Of a DNA stretch of 64,000 bases, positions 42,611-50,975 are shown piece after piece. This stretch comes from Haloarcula marismortui ATCC 43049. Its GTDB lineage: Archaea > Halobacteriota > Halobacteria > Halobacteriales > Haloarculaceae. The notes beneath the pieces are model-generated. The model saw only the letters and a program-made list of their open reading frames with translations. It searched no databases and was not told the DNA's origin. Where the stretch lies: assembly GCF_000011085.1 (NCBI RefSeq), contig NC_006394.1:62001-126000 (forward strand). Reading direction: 5' to 3'. Numbering within the stretch: the first letter of the stretch is position 1; each line of letters opens with the position of its first letter. Both the position numbers and the translations under genes were made by a program.

Positions 42611-43360
42611 ATGCGCGAACTCGTCTTCGCCCTCGAATACGAGCCGGGGTGCAATAGGGTGGCGGATGCCCTTGCCGACTACCCCGACGCCCGTGTCCGC
42701 TCGCTTTCGTTGCACGCGACTGCCGACCAACTTTGGCGAGTCGACCATGCCACCGGCACTCCGGACGCACTCGACGCCATCGAGGACGCGTTTCGAAACA
42801 GCGACTACTACGCCGACTGTCTCGCCACCGAGGACTGCGGCGCCACCCAGACCACCCGCGTCCTTGACCGCACGGACGACACGCTCGTCCTCTACTCCGA
42901 CTGGGAGCGAACCCCCACCTGCGCCTCGGTTCCCCACATCGCCCGCGACCATCTCGGGGACGGCGTGCTGTTCGAGACCCGTCATGAGGGCCGCCACTAC
43001 ACGTGGCGACTCATCCACTCGGGCGACGGCGACGTGGCGGCATTCTTCGACTCCCTCGAGGTTGCCGTCGAAGAATGCGCTCAGATGGAGATGCTCCGCA
43101 CCGCGGACACGACGACAGCAGCTGGAGGAAGCGACGAAACACCGAGCGGATTACCCCCGGCGCAGGAAGCCGCCCTCCAAGCCGCCGTCGAACACGGCTA
43201 CTACGAGTCGCCCCGCGAGGTCGATGTCGGCGAGTTGGCCGAGCATCTCGACGTGCCTCGGTCAACACTTACCTACCGGCTCCGTCGGGCGGAAGAACAT
43301 TTGGCGAAGCAACACGTCGCCGGCGAGCGGGTAGCGGAAGAACGGCTGGCATCGCACTGA
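42611..43360 (+). CDS. HTH_10 (bacterio-opsin activator-type) regulator
   Basis: A 249-residue protein. The N-terminal ~150 residues form a sensor-like alpha/beta region. The C-terminal ~70 residues (PPAQEAALQAAVEHGYYESP, REVDVGELAEHLDVPRSTLT, YRLRRAEEHLAKQ) are the HTH_10 domain of the haloarchaeal Bat family. It lies 59 bases before a P1B-2 ATPase gene on the same strand, with a perfect palindrome in the gap, so it is the likely metal-responsive controller of that pump. Several Cys and Met residues (ECAQMEM, DCLATEDC) could sense metal. Confidence 0.82.
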   Translation: MRELVFALEYEPGCNRVADALADYPDARVRSLSLHATADQLWRVDHATGTPDALDAIEDAFRNSDYYADCLATEDCGATQTTRVLDRTDDTLVLYSDWERTPTCASVPHIARDHLGDGVLFETRHEGRHYTWRLIHSGDGDVAAFFDSLEVAVEECAQMEMLRTADTTTAAGGSDETPSGLPPAQEAALQAAVEHGYYESPREVDVGELAEHLDVPRSTLTYRLRRAEEHLAKQHVAGERVAEERLASH

Positions 43361-43368
43361 CACCGCGG

Positions 43369-43382
43369 TTGGAATATTCCAA
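43369..43382. promoter_or_regulatory. 14-base palindrome TTGGAATATTCCAA
   Basis: A perfect palindrome 38 bases before the ATG of the second P1B-2 ATPase and nine bases after the HTH_10 gene stop. Candidate operator. Confidence 0.55.
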
Positions 43383-43419
43383 CAAAGACATATCGAACTC
43401 CCGCTCCTACCGTGAGGTG

Positions 43420-45783
43420 ATGACAGAGAATTCCGATGTGGATACAGCGGGACCACCGAACGGCGGCGGGCAGCGGGAGTTGACTGCCCGTCTCACGGTC
43501 CCCGAGATGGACTGTCCGTCGTGTGCGCAAAAAGTCGACAAGAGCCTCCAGCGCGTCGACGGCGTCGTTGAGGCCACGCTCCAGCCGACCACCGGGACAG
43601 CTACCATCAAGTACGATCCGGACCGGACTACCAAAGCCGACGTCGTCGCGGCGATCGAAGCCGCCGGCTATGACGTGATCGGCGGAGCAGACGACGAAAC
43701 CGACGAGTCTGCCGACGGCGTCGATATCGCGCCACCTTCGGAGGTCTGGACGAGTTCTCGCGCGAAGAAGACGTGGCTCGGCGCAGCGTTCGTCATCCTT
43801 GGTCTAGTCTTCGAGTTCCTTCTCACCGGCCAGAACGTCGCGATAGCGAGCATCCTCGACTACCCGCTACACATCGCAGATGTCCTGTTCCTCGGTGCCG
43901 TCGCGGCCAGTGGCATCCCGGTCGTCCGCAGCGGGTACTACTCCGCGAAGAACCGAAGCCTCGACATCGACCTCCTGATGGGGACAGCGATCATCGCCGC
44001 AACCGGCATCGGCTACTTCGTCGAGGCCGCGACGCTGGCCGTCCTGTTCAGCATCGCCGAACTGCTCGAGGACTATGCGATGGACAGGGCACGGGATTCT
44101 CTGCGCGAGCTGATGGAACTCTCGCCCGACGAGGCGACCGTCCGTCGCGATGGTGAGGAAGTGACCGTTTCCGTCGAGGAGGTCGACGTTGGCGAGACCG
44201 TCGTCGTCCGCCCTGGCGACAAGATTCCGCTCGACGGGACGGTCATCGAAGGCGAGAGTGCAGTCGACCAGTCGCCGATCACGGGCGAGAGCGTCCCCGT
44301 CGACAAGACCACCGGCGACGAGGTGTACGCCGGCGCGATCAACGAAGAGGGGTACCTCGAGGTAGAGGTCACCTCGACCGCTGGCGATTCGACGCTCTCG
44401 CGTATTATCGAAATGGTACAGGGCGCACAGGCGAAGAAGACCGAGTCTGAGCAGTTCGTCGACAGCTTCTCCGGCTACTACACACCCCTCGTCGTCGTGC
44501 TGGCAATCCTGACCGCCGCTATCCCGCCGCTGGTTATCGCTGATCCGGTGGCGGTGGACCTAGCCGGTTACGGGTTCACCTTCGCGGGCGACTGGCAGAC
44601 GTGGTTCATCCGTGGGCTCACGCTGCTGGTGATCGCCTGCCCGTGTGCGTTCGTCATCTCCACACCCGTCTCGGTGGTGTCGGGCATCACGAGCGCCGCG
44701 AAGAACGGCGTCCTGATCAAGGGCGGAAATTACCTGGAAGCGATGGGCGAGGTCGACGCCGTCGCCGTCGACAAGACCGGGACGCTCACCAAGGGCGAAC
44801 TCGCCGTCACCGACGTCGTTCCGGTGGGTGACACTACGGAGGACGATCTGCTCCGTCGCGCCGCTGGGCTGGAGCAGCGCAGTGAGCATCCCATTGCTAC
44901 GGCGATTCTCGCCCGTGCTGAGGAGGCGGGCGTGGGCAACCTGCCCGACCCGACGGGTTTCGAGAGCCTCACTGGGAAGGGCATCCGCGGCGAGATCGGC
45001 GGCGAGACGTACTATGCGGGCAAGCCCGCGCTCTTCGAGGAACTGGGCTTCGACCTCGCTCGGGCACGCCGCGAGACGGACGGCGGCGTTATGACGGAAG
45101 AGGCGACCGAGGGCGAGAACGGGGCGTTCGCCGAGGATGCCCTCTCCGCGCTGGAGCGGGAGGGCAAGACTGTCGTTATCGTCGGGACGGAGTCGAAACT
45201 GCTGGGTGCGATCGCCATCGCCGACGAGGTTCGCCCGGCCTCGAAGCGGGCCGTCGAACGCCTGCACGAGCTGGGCGTCGAGCGCGTGGTGATGCTCACC
45301 GGCGACAACGAGGGCACCGCCCGCGCAATCGCCGAGCAGGTCGGGGTCGACGAGTATCGCGCAGAACTCCTGCCCGACGAGAAGGTCGACGCTGTCGAGG
45401 AGTTACAGGCAGAGTACGGTGATGTCGCGATGGTCGGTGACGGCATCAACGACGCGCCCGCGCTCGCCACCGCGGAGGTCGGCATCGCGATGGGCGCGGC
45501 CGGCACCGACACCGCTCTCGAGACGGCCGATATTGCGTTGATGGGCGACGACGTCGGGAAACTCCCGTACCTGTACGACCTGTCGCATACGGCCAACGGG
45601 GTGATCCGGCAGAACATCTGGGCGAGTCTCGGCGTGAAGTTCCTGCTCGCGCTGGGCGTGCCACTGGGGCTGGTCAGCGTTGCGTTGGCGGTCGTTGTCG
45701 GTGATATGGGGATGAGCCTCGGTGTCACCGGGAACGCGATGCGGTTGTCGCGAATCGAGCCCGATCGGTTCTCCGACACCTGA
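43420..45783 (+). CDS. P1B-2-type heavy-metal (Zn/Cd/Pb) ATPase, second copy
   Basis: A 787-residue pump. One HMA domain with DCPSC at 31-35 is present, compared with two and a His-rich extension in the 566-3250 paralogue. TGES, ACPCA, DKTGT, SEHP and GDGINDAPA are all present. The last helices carry N-x7-K (NIWASLGVK) and D-x-G (GDMG), the P1B-2 pattern. The ATG at 43420 (MTENSDVD) is chosen because the longer frame overlaps the HTH_10 gene and is Arg-rich. Probably regulated by the upstream HTH_10 protein. Confidence 0.93.
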   Translation: MTENSDVDTAGPPNGGGQRELTARLTVPEMDCPSCAQKVDKSLQRVDGVVEATLQPTTGTATIKYDPDRTTKADVVAAIEAAGYDVIGGADDETDESADGVDIAPPSEVWTSSRAKKTWLGAAFVILGLVFEFLLTGQNVAIASILDYPLHIADVLFLGAVAASGIPVVRSGYYSAKNRSLDIDLLMGTAIIAATGIGYFVEAATLAVLFSIAELLEDYAMDRARDSLRELMELSPDEATVRRDGEEVTVSVEEVDVGETVVVRPGDKIPLDGTVIEGESAVDQSPITGESVPVDKTTGDEVYAGAINEEGYLEVEVTSTAGDSTLSRIIEMVQGAQAKKTESEQFVDSFSGYYTPLVVVLAILTAAIPPLVIADPVAVDLAGYGFTFAGDWQTWFIRGLTLLVIACPCAFVISTPVSVVSGITSAAKNGVLIKGGNYLEAMGEVDAVAVDKTGTLTKGELAVTDVVPVGDTTEDDLLRRAAGLEQRSEHPIATAILARAEEAGVGNLPDPTGFESLTGKGIRGEIGGETYYAGKPALFEELGFDLARARRETDGGVMTEEATEGENGAFAEDALSALEREGKTVVIVGTESKLLGAIAIADEVRPASKRAVERLHELGVERVVMLTGDNEGTARAIAEQVGVDEYRAELLPDEKVDAVEELQAEYGDVAMVGDGINDAPALATAEVGIAMGAAGTDTALETADIALMGDDVGKLPYLYDLSHTANGVIRQNIWASLGVKFLLALGVPLGLVSVALAVVVGDMGMSLGVTGNAMRLSRIEPDRFSDT

Positions 45784-45862
45784 CTCTGCGGCGGGAAGTG
45801 CGGGCAGGACGCTCCTCTTTCGCGACTTTCCTGCGCTCTATCGAGACAATTTGCAGTTTGTC

Positions 45863-45886
45863 TGGGGCAGTAGAGACTGAGCCCCA
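45863..45886 (+). promoter_or_regulatory. TGGGGC/GCCCCA hairpin before the 45904 gene
   Basis: TGGGGC (45863-45868) pairs with GCCCCA (45881-45886), preceded by CAGTTTGTC and 18 bases before the ATG. It resembles only the second stem of the leader family, without the conserved GGGT loop. Confidence 0.45.
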
Positions 45887-45903
45887 CCGCAGGCTCTGAT
45901 TTG

Positions 45904-46326
45904 ATGCCCGAGAATCCAGACGACGATCCACTCCACGATTGCGAGTTAAGTCCCGACGCAGTCCTCGGGACGCGCACCTTCCACGATGTCCTGTTCACTG
46001 ACGATACCGAGACGCCGGTAAACGTGCTCACCGGCGAGACACCCGCACATTCGCAGGCGACCGTCGAGGAAGCGAAGGCGTTCGCTACGAGTATCGATAC
46101 GGACACACCACAAATCGCGCTCCCGGCCTCTGTCGAGACGCAGATCGAAACCCAGAGCCAACCCTACACGGCGGCCGCGTTCTTCCACTTCAAGGCGACC
46201 GGGTCGCTCGAACTGCACCGTGCCTACCACGCCGCCTACGACTCCGACGCGTTCAGCACCGACTTCGAGGCCGACTACGAGTCGGGCGACCTGACGATCA
46301 CCGTCGAGCAGACTGCCGATTCCTGA
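45904..46326 (+). CDS. 140-residue acidic plasmid-type protein
   Basis: MPENPDDDPLHDCELSPDAV is followed by a Thr-rich middle and a C-terminal beta/alpha region (AAFFHFKATGSLELHRAYHA). No motif is recognised. It lies in the co-directional run of small genes after the second P1B-2 ATPase. Confidence 0.58.
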   Translation: MPENPDDDPLHDCELSPDAVLGTRTFHDVLFTDDTETPVNVLTGETPAHSQATVEEAKAFATSIDTDTPQIALPASVETQIETQSQPYTAAAFFHFKATGSLELHRAYHAAYDSDAFSTDFEADYESGDLTITVEQTADS

Positions 46327-46355
46327 ACGCGGTCTCCCGAAGCGAGGTTTTTCGA

Positions 46356-46378
46356 GCGCCGGCGATGGGTGCCGGCGC
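46356..46378 (+). promoter_or_regulatory. leader hairpin (g) of the GGGT-loop family
   Basis: A perfect eight-base stem GCGCCGGC/GCCGGCGC around loop GATGGGT, preceded by GTTTTTCGA. It is identical over 23 bases to hairpin (h). The ATG of the next gene is at 46435. Confidence 0.68.
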
Positions 46379-46434
46379 ACCGAGCAGACAGCGCCGAGCG
46401 GCGCCCGGTGAGTCGGCACTCCGAGGTGAACCAG

Positions 46435-46935
46435 ATGCATATGGTCATCTACGCGCTGGTGGAAGCACCGACACAGCACGACGCCCTGGTCGAGGGGAAA
46501 GCAGTCTTCGACCGTCTCGTCGGCGCGAATCCCCACGGCTGCGCCGTGTTTGATTACTACGTCACGTTCGATGAAGACGACACGACGGTCGCCGGGAAGG
46601 CCCGCTGGGGTGACCTGCCGACGGCGGCCCCCATCAACTCAGAGGAGGGCGGTGAACTGCTCGACCGGGCTTGGAAGGCCACGAAAGAGGAGTTTCAGCG
46701 GAATCTCGACCGCGTGAAGGAGGCGCTCGACGAGCTCAGCGACGAGGCGATCATGCGCGACGAGGACCTCGCCCGCCACGCGTTCCACCAGGTCGGCGCG
46801 TACGAAGGGCCCTCAATCCCGATGTACGACCAGCACGCCCAGGGGATTCGGCATCGAGGCCAGCTCGACCGAGTCCTCGAGGAAGACGAGGACAGCCAGA
46901 CGCTCTGGATCGTCCCCGCAGACGTTCATTTCTGA
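46435..46935 (+). CDS. plasmid protein sharing the GQGIR/LWIVPA domain with the 38329 gene
   Basis: A 166-residue protein starting MHMVIYALVEAPTQHDALVE (ATG 46441 also possible). It has a ferredoxin-like N-terminal half and a C-terminal block MYDQHAQGIRHRGQLDRVLE...LWIVPADVHF. That block is clearly related to the middle of the zinc-ribbon protein at 38329-39198. The next gene begins six bases later. Unknown role. Confidence 0.66.
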   Translation: MHMVIYALVEAPTQHDALVEGKAVFDRLVGANPHGCAVFDYYVTFDEDDTTVAGKARWGDLPTAAPINSEEGGELLDRAWKATKEEFQRNLDRVKEALDELSDEAIMRDEDLARHAFHQVGAYEGPSIPMYDQHAQGIRHRGQLDRVLEEDEDSQTLWIVPADVHF

Positions 46936-46941
46936 CCAACG

Positions 46942-47307
46942 ATGCCACGAATCACCAACTGGTCACGAGAGAGTCGCTCACCAACACTCGCGTATCGAAA
47001 CACCGAGACTGGAGCGCGAGCTGTTCTACACCGGGCGCCGGATTCATACCGGTACAAGTGGCGCGGAGCGATCCTCGTCGACGGCTACCCGATCTGGTCG
47101 CGAGGCTTCGAGACGAAGGAGGCGACAACGTTCCGGGATGCGCTTCGGGAGCGGCCAGCGCCCGAACTGAACTGTCCGGAGTGTCCAAACGACGACGTCC
47201 TCGTCGGTGAGAAGACAGCTGATGGAGCGACGGTACAGCGCTGGTACGACTGTCCGGACTGTGGGTACGAAGCCCCCTCGCGCATCGTCTACGGCCCTGA
47301 ACGCTGA
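46942..47307 (+). CDS. zinc-ribbon plasmid protein (DUF7568-like)
   Basis: A 121-residue protein: MPRITNWSRESRSPTLAYRN then TETGARAVLHRAPDSYRYKW, with a C-terminal ribbon CPECPNDDVL...CPDCGYEAPS. I associate this with a well-conserved haloarchaeal family (DUF7568, unverified). It probably shares a transcript with the 46435 gene. Confidence 0.66.
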   Translation: MPRITNWSRESRSPTLAYRNTETGARAVLHRAPDSYRYKWRGAILVDGYPIWSRGFETKEATTFRDALRERPAPELNCPECPNDDVLVGEKTADGATVQRWYDCPDCGYEAPSRIVYGPER

Positions 47308-47351
47308 GGACGTACACACGCAGGGTGTTTTTCGGCCGGGGCGGAGAGAGT

Positions 47352-47370
47352 GACCCGGTCGAACCGGGTC
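47352..47370 (+). promoter_or_regulatory. GACCCGGT/ACCGGGTC hairpin before the 47380 gene
   Basis: Eight perfect pairs with a three-base loop, ending nine bases before the ATG. A GTTTTTCG box lies about 20 bases upstream of the stem, as in the other leaders, but the conserved loop is absent. A variant or unrelated hairpin. Confidence 0.5.
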
Positions 47371-47379
47371 GGTCCAACA

Positions 47380-47775
47380 ATGAGTCTCGAAGTACTCGAC
47401 CGACACAGCGAGGCACTGTTCGAGTTCCTCTGGTGTCCCGTCTGCGGGCAGGAAGTGTTCACCCACATTCCCTTCGAGGGAGTGTTCTGCAAGAACTGTA
47501 ACACGCAGGTCGTCCTCCAAGAGTCTCGAGAAGACCGTGGCTACGAGGAGGCTGTGCTCGCGTGCTTCGACACCGACTCAACGTGGAACCTTCACGTCGA
47601 CGAGAAGCTCCGCCGCGACCTGCCTGACGGCTCGGCACGGGCAAAAATCCTCGGTGCACCGGGTGCCTATGAGATCGACTGGTGGAGTCCAGCACCTGGG
47701 GAGGATTGGGAGCCGGTCGAGCGTGGTGAATTCGACGACGTGGAGGAACCAGACGAGGTGTCACATCTCGCGTAG
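47380..47775 (+). CDS. zinc-ribbon protein (131 residues)
   Basis: The N-terminal ribbon is LWCPVCGQEVFTHIPFEGVF then CKNCNTQVVLQ. An alpha/beta region with NLHVDEKLRRDLPDGSARA and a Trp-rich acidic C-terminus (YEIDWWSPAPGEDWEPVE) follow. Haloarchaeal plasmid-type gene; unknown function. Confidence 0.65.
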   Translation: MSLEVLDRHSEALFEFLWCPVCGQEVFTHIPFEGVFCKNCNTQVVLQESREDRGYEEAVLACFDTDSTWNLHVDEKLRRDLPDGSARAKILGAPGAYEIDWWSPAPGEDWEPVERGEFDDVEEPDEVSHLA

Positions 47776-47814
47776 CGGATTGCAATCCCGCTACGACTGT
47801 GTGGTGTTGTTTCA

Positions 47815-47849
47815 GCGCCGGCGATGGGTGCCGGCGCACACGCGCCGGC
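47815..47849 (+). promoter_or_regulatory. leader hairpin (h) with duplicated 5' arm
   Basis: GCGCCGGC (47815-47822), loop GATGGGT, GCCGGCGC (47830-47837), then ACAC and a second GCGCCGGC (47842-47849). The middle arm can pair with either flank, giving two exclusive eight-base stems. It is preceded by GTTGTTTCA. The ATG is at 47858, within TACCGATG. Confidence 0.72.
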
Positions 47850-47857
47850 GAGTACCG

Positions 47858-48442
47858 ATGTCGACACGGAGCCAACTCCGATTCGTCCAACGAGTCGAAC
47901 AGACCGGTGAGACAGATGGCAGCGCCGACCGCGTCGCGCAGGTGTACCGGCATTCGGACGGGTATCCCGGGAGCGTCCTCCGGGATCTCGCACAACTGAA
48001 AGAGCTGCTCGATGCGACCCGCGCAGAGCGTGGCCCGGGCTACACGGCGGCGACCTTCGTGTTCCTCGACAAGCTCTCGACGGTCGACCTCTACCTGGAT
48101 GGCGACCCAGAGCGAACGATCGACGCGGCTCAGCCAGCGGATCTCCTCGAGCCGTCCAATATGGAGCACCTGGACCAGCCGCTGTTCCTGCTGGGCCACG
48201 GCGTCGAGAATCCGGCCGACGGCATCCACGGCGACGAGGAGTACCTCTACGTCGTCGAACTCCCGACGGAGAACCCGTTCGACGAGCCGACCGAGTGGAC
48301 AGTCAAAGTGAGCGGTCACTCCGCGTTCCCCCGCTGGGACGGCCCGACCGACGAGGCCTTCGAGCAGGCGAGCTGGCAGTTCCACGGGTCGCTCGAGGAC
48401 GCGCTCGCAGAACTGGTCCGGGACGAAGCAGTCGTCAAGTAA
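47858..48442 (+). CDS. 194-residue plasmid-type protein
   Basis: MSTRSQLRFVQRVEQTGETD is followed by VYRHSDGYPGSVLRDLAQLK, FVFLDKLSTVDLYLDGD and a C-terminal region with EWTVKVSGHSAFPRWDG. A single alpha/beta domain. It starts immediately after leader hairpin (h). Found in a cluster of plasmid genes; no function recognised. Confidence 0.66.
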   Translation: MSTRSQLRFVQRVEQTGETDGSADRVAQVYRHSDGYPGSVLRDLAQLKELLDATRAERGPGYTAATFVFLDKLSTVDLYLDGDPERTIDAAQPADLLEPSNMEHLDQPLFLLGHGVENPADGIHGDEEYLYVVELPTENPFDEPTEWTVKVSGHSAFPRWDGPTDEAFEQASWQFHGSLEDALAELVRDEAVVK

Positions 48443-48454
48443 AATCCCAAATCG

Positions 48455-48462
48455 TATTTATA
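48455..48462 (+). promoter_or_regulatory. TATA box for the 48487 regulator
   Basis: TATTTATA lies 25-32 bases before the ATG at 48487. This contrasts with the neighbouring hairpin-led genes, which lack such a box. Confidence 0.6.
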
Positions 48463-48486
48463 CAGTTAGGGTTTAGAAAGACCCAG

Positions 48487-49437
48487 ATGATTTCGAAGGC
48501 CGGACTCGCCGTGCTTGACGCGCTGAGTACCGGCCGTGAAGCAACACCGGCGGAACTCGCGGCCGAAACCGGATATTCACGAGACCATCTGTACGACGTA
48601 CTCAACGAATTGCTCGCAGCGGGATTGCTCACAGAAACCCGTGGGTCCAGCAATCAGCGTCGTGTCCGCATCGCGGAACATCCAGTTACCGAAGCGTATC
48701 GAACGCTGCAGTCGGAGTTCAGCCACGTAGACTGGACGGAACTGCTCTCCCCAGCCACACTCCGCGTGTGTTGGTATCTCGATAGACCACGACACATCGC
48801 TGATATCGCAGACCGGCTCGGAATCACTCGACAAGGTGTCCACAGCGCGTTATCACCGCTCAAGCACCGAGCACTACTCTCCAGATCTGATTCGAAGTAC
48901 GCCCTTCATGACGAAGTCTCGCCGCTGTTGGCGTTCGCCCGGGCTACTGTAGAGCACGAACATCGAGCCCGAGTCCGGGAAATCGCTCCCAGTGCCACGA
49001 TCGCGTGGTGCGATCCGAAGCGAGCACTCGTTCGCCTGCAGACCGACGAGGATACGGACGCACTCCAAGCAGCTCCGGACTGGGAGATGACCGGACTGGG
49101 TCGGTTTACAGCGTATGGTCTACAGTTTTTCCTCGCCGGCGAGCCTCCGTTCTGGTATGCTCCGGACGAAGACCTAACGCCTGCTGAAGTCGTATGCCAT
49201 ACGCTCCTTCTGGATAGCGGATCTAGGCGGGTCAGCTATTCGATGCTGCTGATCGAGGCGGAGGATATCGATCAGGAGACACTCGTCGAGACCGCACAGT
49301 GGTACGACCTGGAACCCACTGTGAAAGCGTTGTATCGGCCACTTCAGGGCGACTTCGACAGAACAGATGATCTGCCAGTCATCCTCCCAAAAAAGAACGA
49401 ATATATGGCACTCAAAGACCAGTACGGAGTCGCGTAA
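48487..49437 (+). CDS. double winged-helix transcriptional regulator
   Basis: A 316-residue protein. The first winged helix is about 1-65 (ISKAGLAVLDALSTGREATP, AELAAETGYSRDHLYDVLNE) and the second about 85-145 (HIADIADRLGITRQGVHSAL). The C-terminal ~150 residues are an uncharacterised ligand or effector domain. It has its own TATA box. It is convergent with the Mrr-type nuclease gene. Confidence 0.74.
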   Translation: MISKAGLAVLDALSTGREATPAELAAETGYSRDHLYDVLNELLAAGLLTETRGSSNQRRVRIAEHPVTEAYRTLQSEFSHVDWTELLSPATLRVCWYLDRPRHIADIADRLGITRQGVHSALSPLKHRALLSRSDSKYALHDEVSPLLAFARATVEHEHRARVREIAPSATIAWCDPKRALVRLQTDEDTDALQAAPDWEMTGLGRFTAYGLQFFLAGEPPFWYAPDEDLTPAEVVCHTLLLDSGSRRVSYSMLLIEAEDIDQETLVETAQWYDLEPTVKALYRPLQGDFDRTDDLPVILPKKNEYMALKDQYGVA

Positions 49438-49473
49438 CACCAACCACGCAGTCTGGCGGAAAATTGCGATGGG

Positions 49474-50838
49474 TTAGATGATGCCGCCGATCACGAGTAG
49501 TCCGACGACGAGCAGCAGCGTCGCAACCACGCTCCCTCCAGCAAGCAGCTTGTTCTCCATCGCCTTCTCGTGGAGGGGCATCTCGGCGTACTCCTTGCGG
49601 AACGCGTCGAGGTTCTCCTCGTCGTAGAAGTACTTCCTCTTCAGCGCGAACCGTTCGGTCACCGCACAGCCGGTACAGACCGGCTCCCCTTCGAGCCGTT
49701 CGGTCTTGATGTGGGTGTCGCAGGCGATCGCCCCGCAGTTCGGACAGTAGGTGTACGTCTCGTCGACGCCGCTCGTTTCGCAGTGGACGCAGCGATGAAT
49801 CCCGTCCTCCAGAGTGACCCGTGAGGGGCCAGCAGCATAGTATTCGTACGGATACGAGTACTCCAGTATCTCTGTCGTCTGCCGAACCTCAGGTAGATAC
49901 ACCGGCTCAATCGATTGCACTGAGATGTCCGAGAGATTCGGCTCACAGGTCTTGTTGTACGTGACGTTATTGTCGCCGGTGTAGGTCACCGTCGTCGTGT
50001 GGTAATCCTGGAGGCGGTCAACAGCCCACTCCTTGTACTCCGTTTGGGTCTGGCCGAACCGTCGTTCGTCGACGTCGTCGAATACCTCGGTAAACTGCCC
50101 GGTATCGAGGGGGACCGTCGCGTGGAAGTTCTCGGTGACCAGCGTCGCGACTTCGTCGTCGGCCACCTTCGGATGGCCGCGCTCAGCGTGGACAACGAAC
50201 TGTGTGCGGTCGTTGATCCGGTGGATGACACCGACTGAGGTCTCGAAGACAGAGTTCGTGTCGGCGGTGATCGCAACCACTGGTCGGAACGTCACTTGCG
50301 AGTGCGGCACCGGCAGATCCGCGGCCTCGATGTTCTCAATGTCGCGGAACGCCTCCTGGACAGGTGCGTCGACATCCGCCGCCGGATCGTACGGTCGGAG
50401 CGTCTCGTCACAGAGGATCTCGATGCGCCCGTTGTAGAGATCGAGACCGATTTCGTCGGCGATCTCCCGAAGGTCCTCGCCGTCGATCAGCTCGATGGGA
50501 TAGGGATCGTCGTTCCGCTGGAGCCGGTCAGCGTACTCCTCGGCAGGGTTCGTAAATCGACCTGTGGTGGCGACCATCCCTCGCTTCGGGCCGTCGAAGT
50601 CGAACGTCGCGATGGCCGAGTGCAGCTTCTGGACGACCGGCCGGCCGACCGTCCCGGTGTGCTTGCACTCGACGATGATCGCCCGTCGCGTGCCGTCGAC
50701 GATCTCCTCCATGATGACGTCGCGCCCCTCGTCGGCCGTCCGCTCGGCCTGGCGGACGTTTTCGTAGCCGAGGTTCCGGAAGACGTCCTCCATCAAGTCC
50801 TCGAACTCGAATCCCGAGAGGTCGTCCAGTACAGCCAT
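49474..50838 (-). CDS. Mrr-type restriction endonuclease fused to zinc ribbon and membrane helix
   Basis: A 454-residue protein. Residues about 8-110 form an Mrr_cat nuclease fold: FEFEDLMEDVFRNLGYENVR, DEGRDVIMEE (catalytic Asp) and IIVECKHTG (E-x-K). The middle ~220 residues are beta-rich and unassigned. A CVHC...CPNC...C...CTGC zinc ribbon follows (about 350-400). The protein ends in a strongly hydrophobic helix (LLAGGSVVATLLLVVGLLVI). Mrr nucleases cut modified foreign DNA; membrane tethering is unusual. A start at 50838 (MAVLDDLSG) is preferred. Confidence 0.78.
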   Translation of the reverse strand: MAVLDDLSGFEFEDLMEDVFRNLGYENVRQAERTADEGRDVIMEEIVDGTRRAIIVECKHTGTVGRPVVQKLHSAIATFDFDGPKRGMVATTGRFTNPAEEYADRLQRNDDPYPIELIDGEDLREIADEIGLDLYNGRIEILCDETLRPYDPAADVDAPVQEAFRDIENIEAADLPVPHSQVTFRPVVAITADTNSVFETSVGVIHRINDRTQFVVHAERGHPKVADDEVATLVTENFHATVPLDTGQFTEVFDDVDERRFGQTQTEYKEWAVDRLQDYHTTTVTYTGDNNVTYNKTCEPNLSDISVQSIEPVYLPEVRQTTEILEYSYPYEYYAAGPSRVTLEDGIHRCVHCETSGVDETYTYCPNCGAIACDTHIKTERLEGEPVCTGCAVTERFALKRKYFYDEENLDAFRKEYAEMPLHEKAMENKLLAGGSVVATLLLVVGLLVIGGII

Positions 50839-50930
50839 CCGAATGTAATTGGACAGTATCTTGCTATGACTATATACGTTGCCGACGGTGGCGACGAAGT
50901 CGCGACGACGTGAGCGCTGGTGTTGTTGTT

Positions 50931-50967
50931 CGTCCCGCAAGGGGTGCGGGACGACACATTCGTCCCG
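50931..50967 (+). promoter_or_regulatory. leader hairpin (d) with two alternative stems
   Basis: CGTCCCGC (50931-50938) pairs with GCGGGACG (50946-50953) around AAGGGGT. CGGGACG can instead pair with CGTCCCG at 50961-50967. It is preceded by GTTGTT. The ATG is at 50976 within TACCGATG. Confidence 0.7.
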
Positions 50968-50975
50968 GATTACCG

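Noticed and set aside
45012-46106. 364-codon minus-strand frame opposite the second P1B-2 ATPase
   Set aside because: Ser/Ala-rich shadow; it also runs across the stop of the ATPase into another gene.
47352-47370. Considered as a full member of the GGGT-loop leader family
   Set aside because: The stem is perfect and a GTTTTTCG box is present upstream, but the conserved loop is absent, so it is listed only as a variant hairpin.
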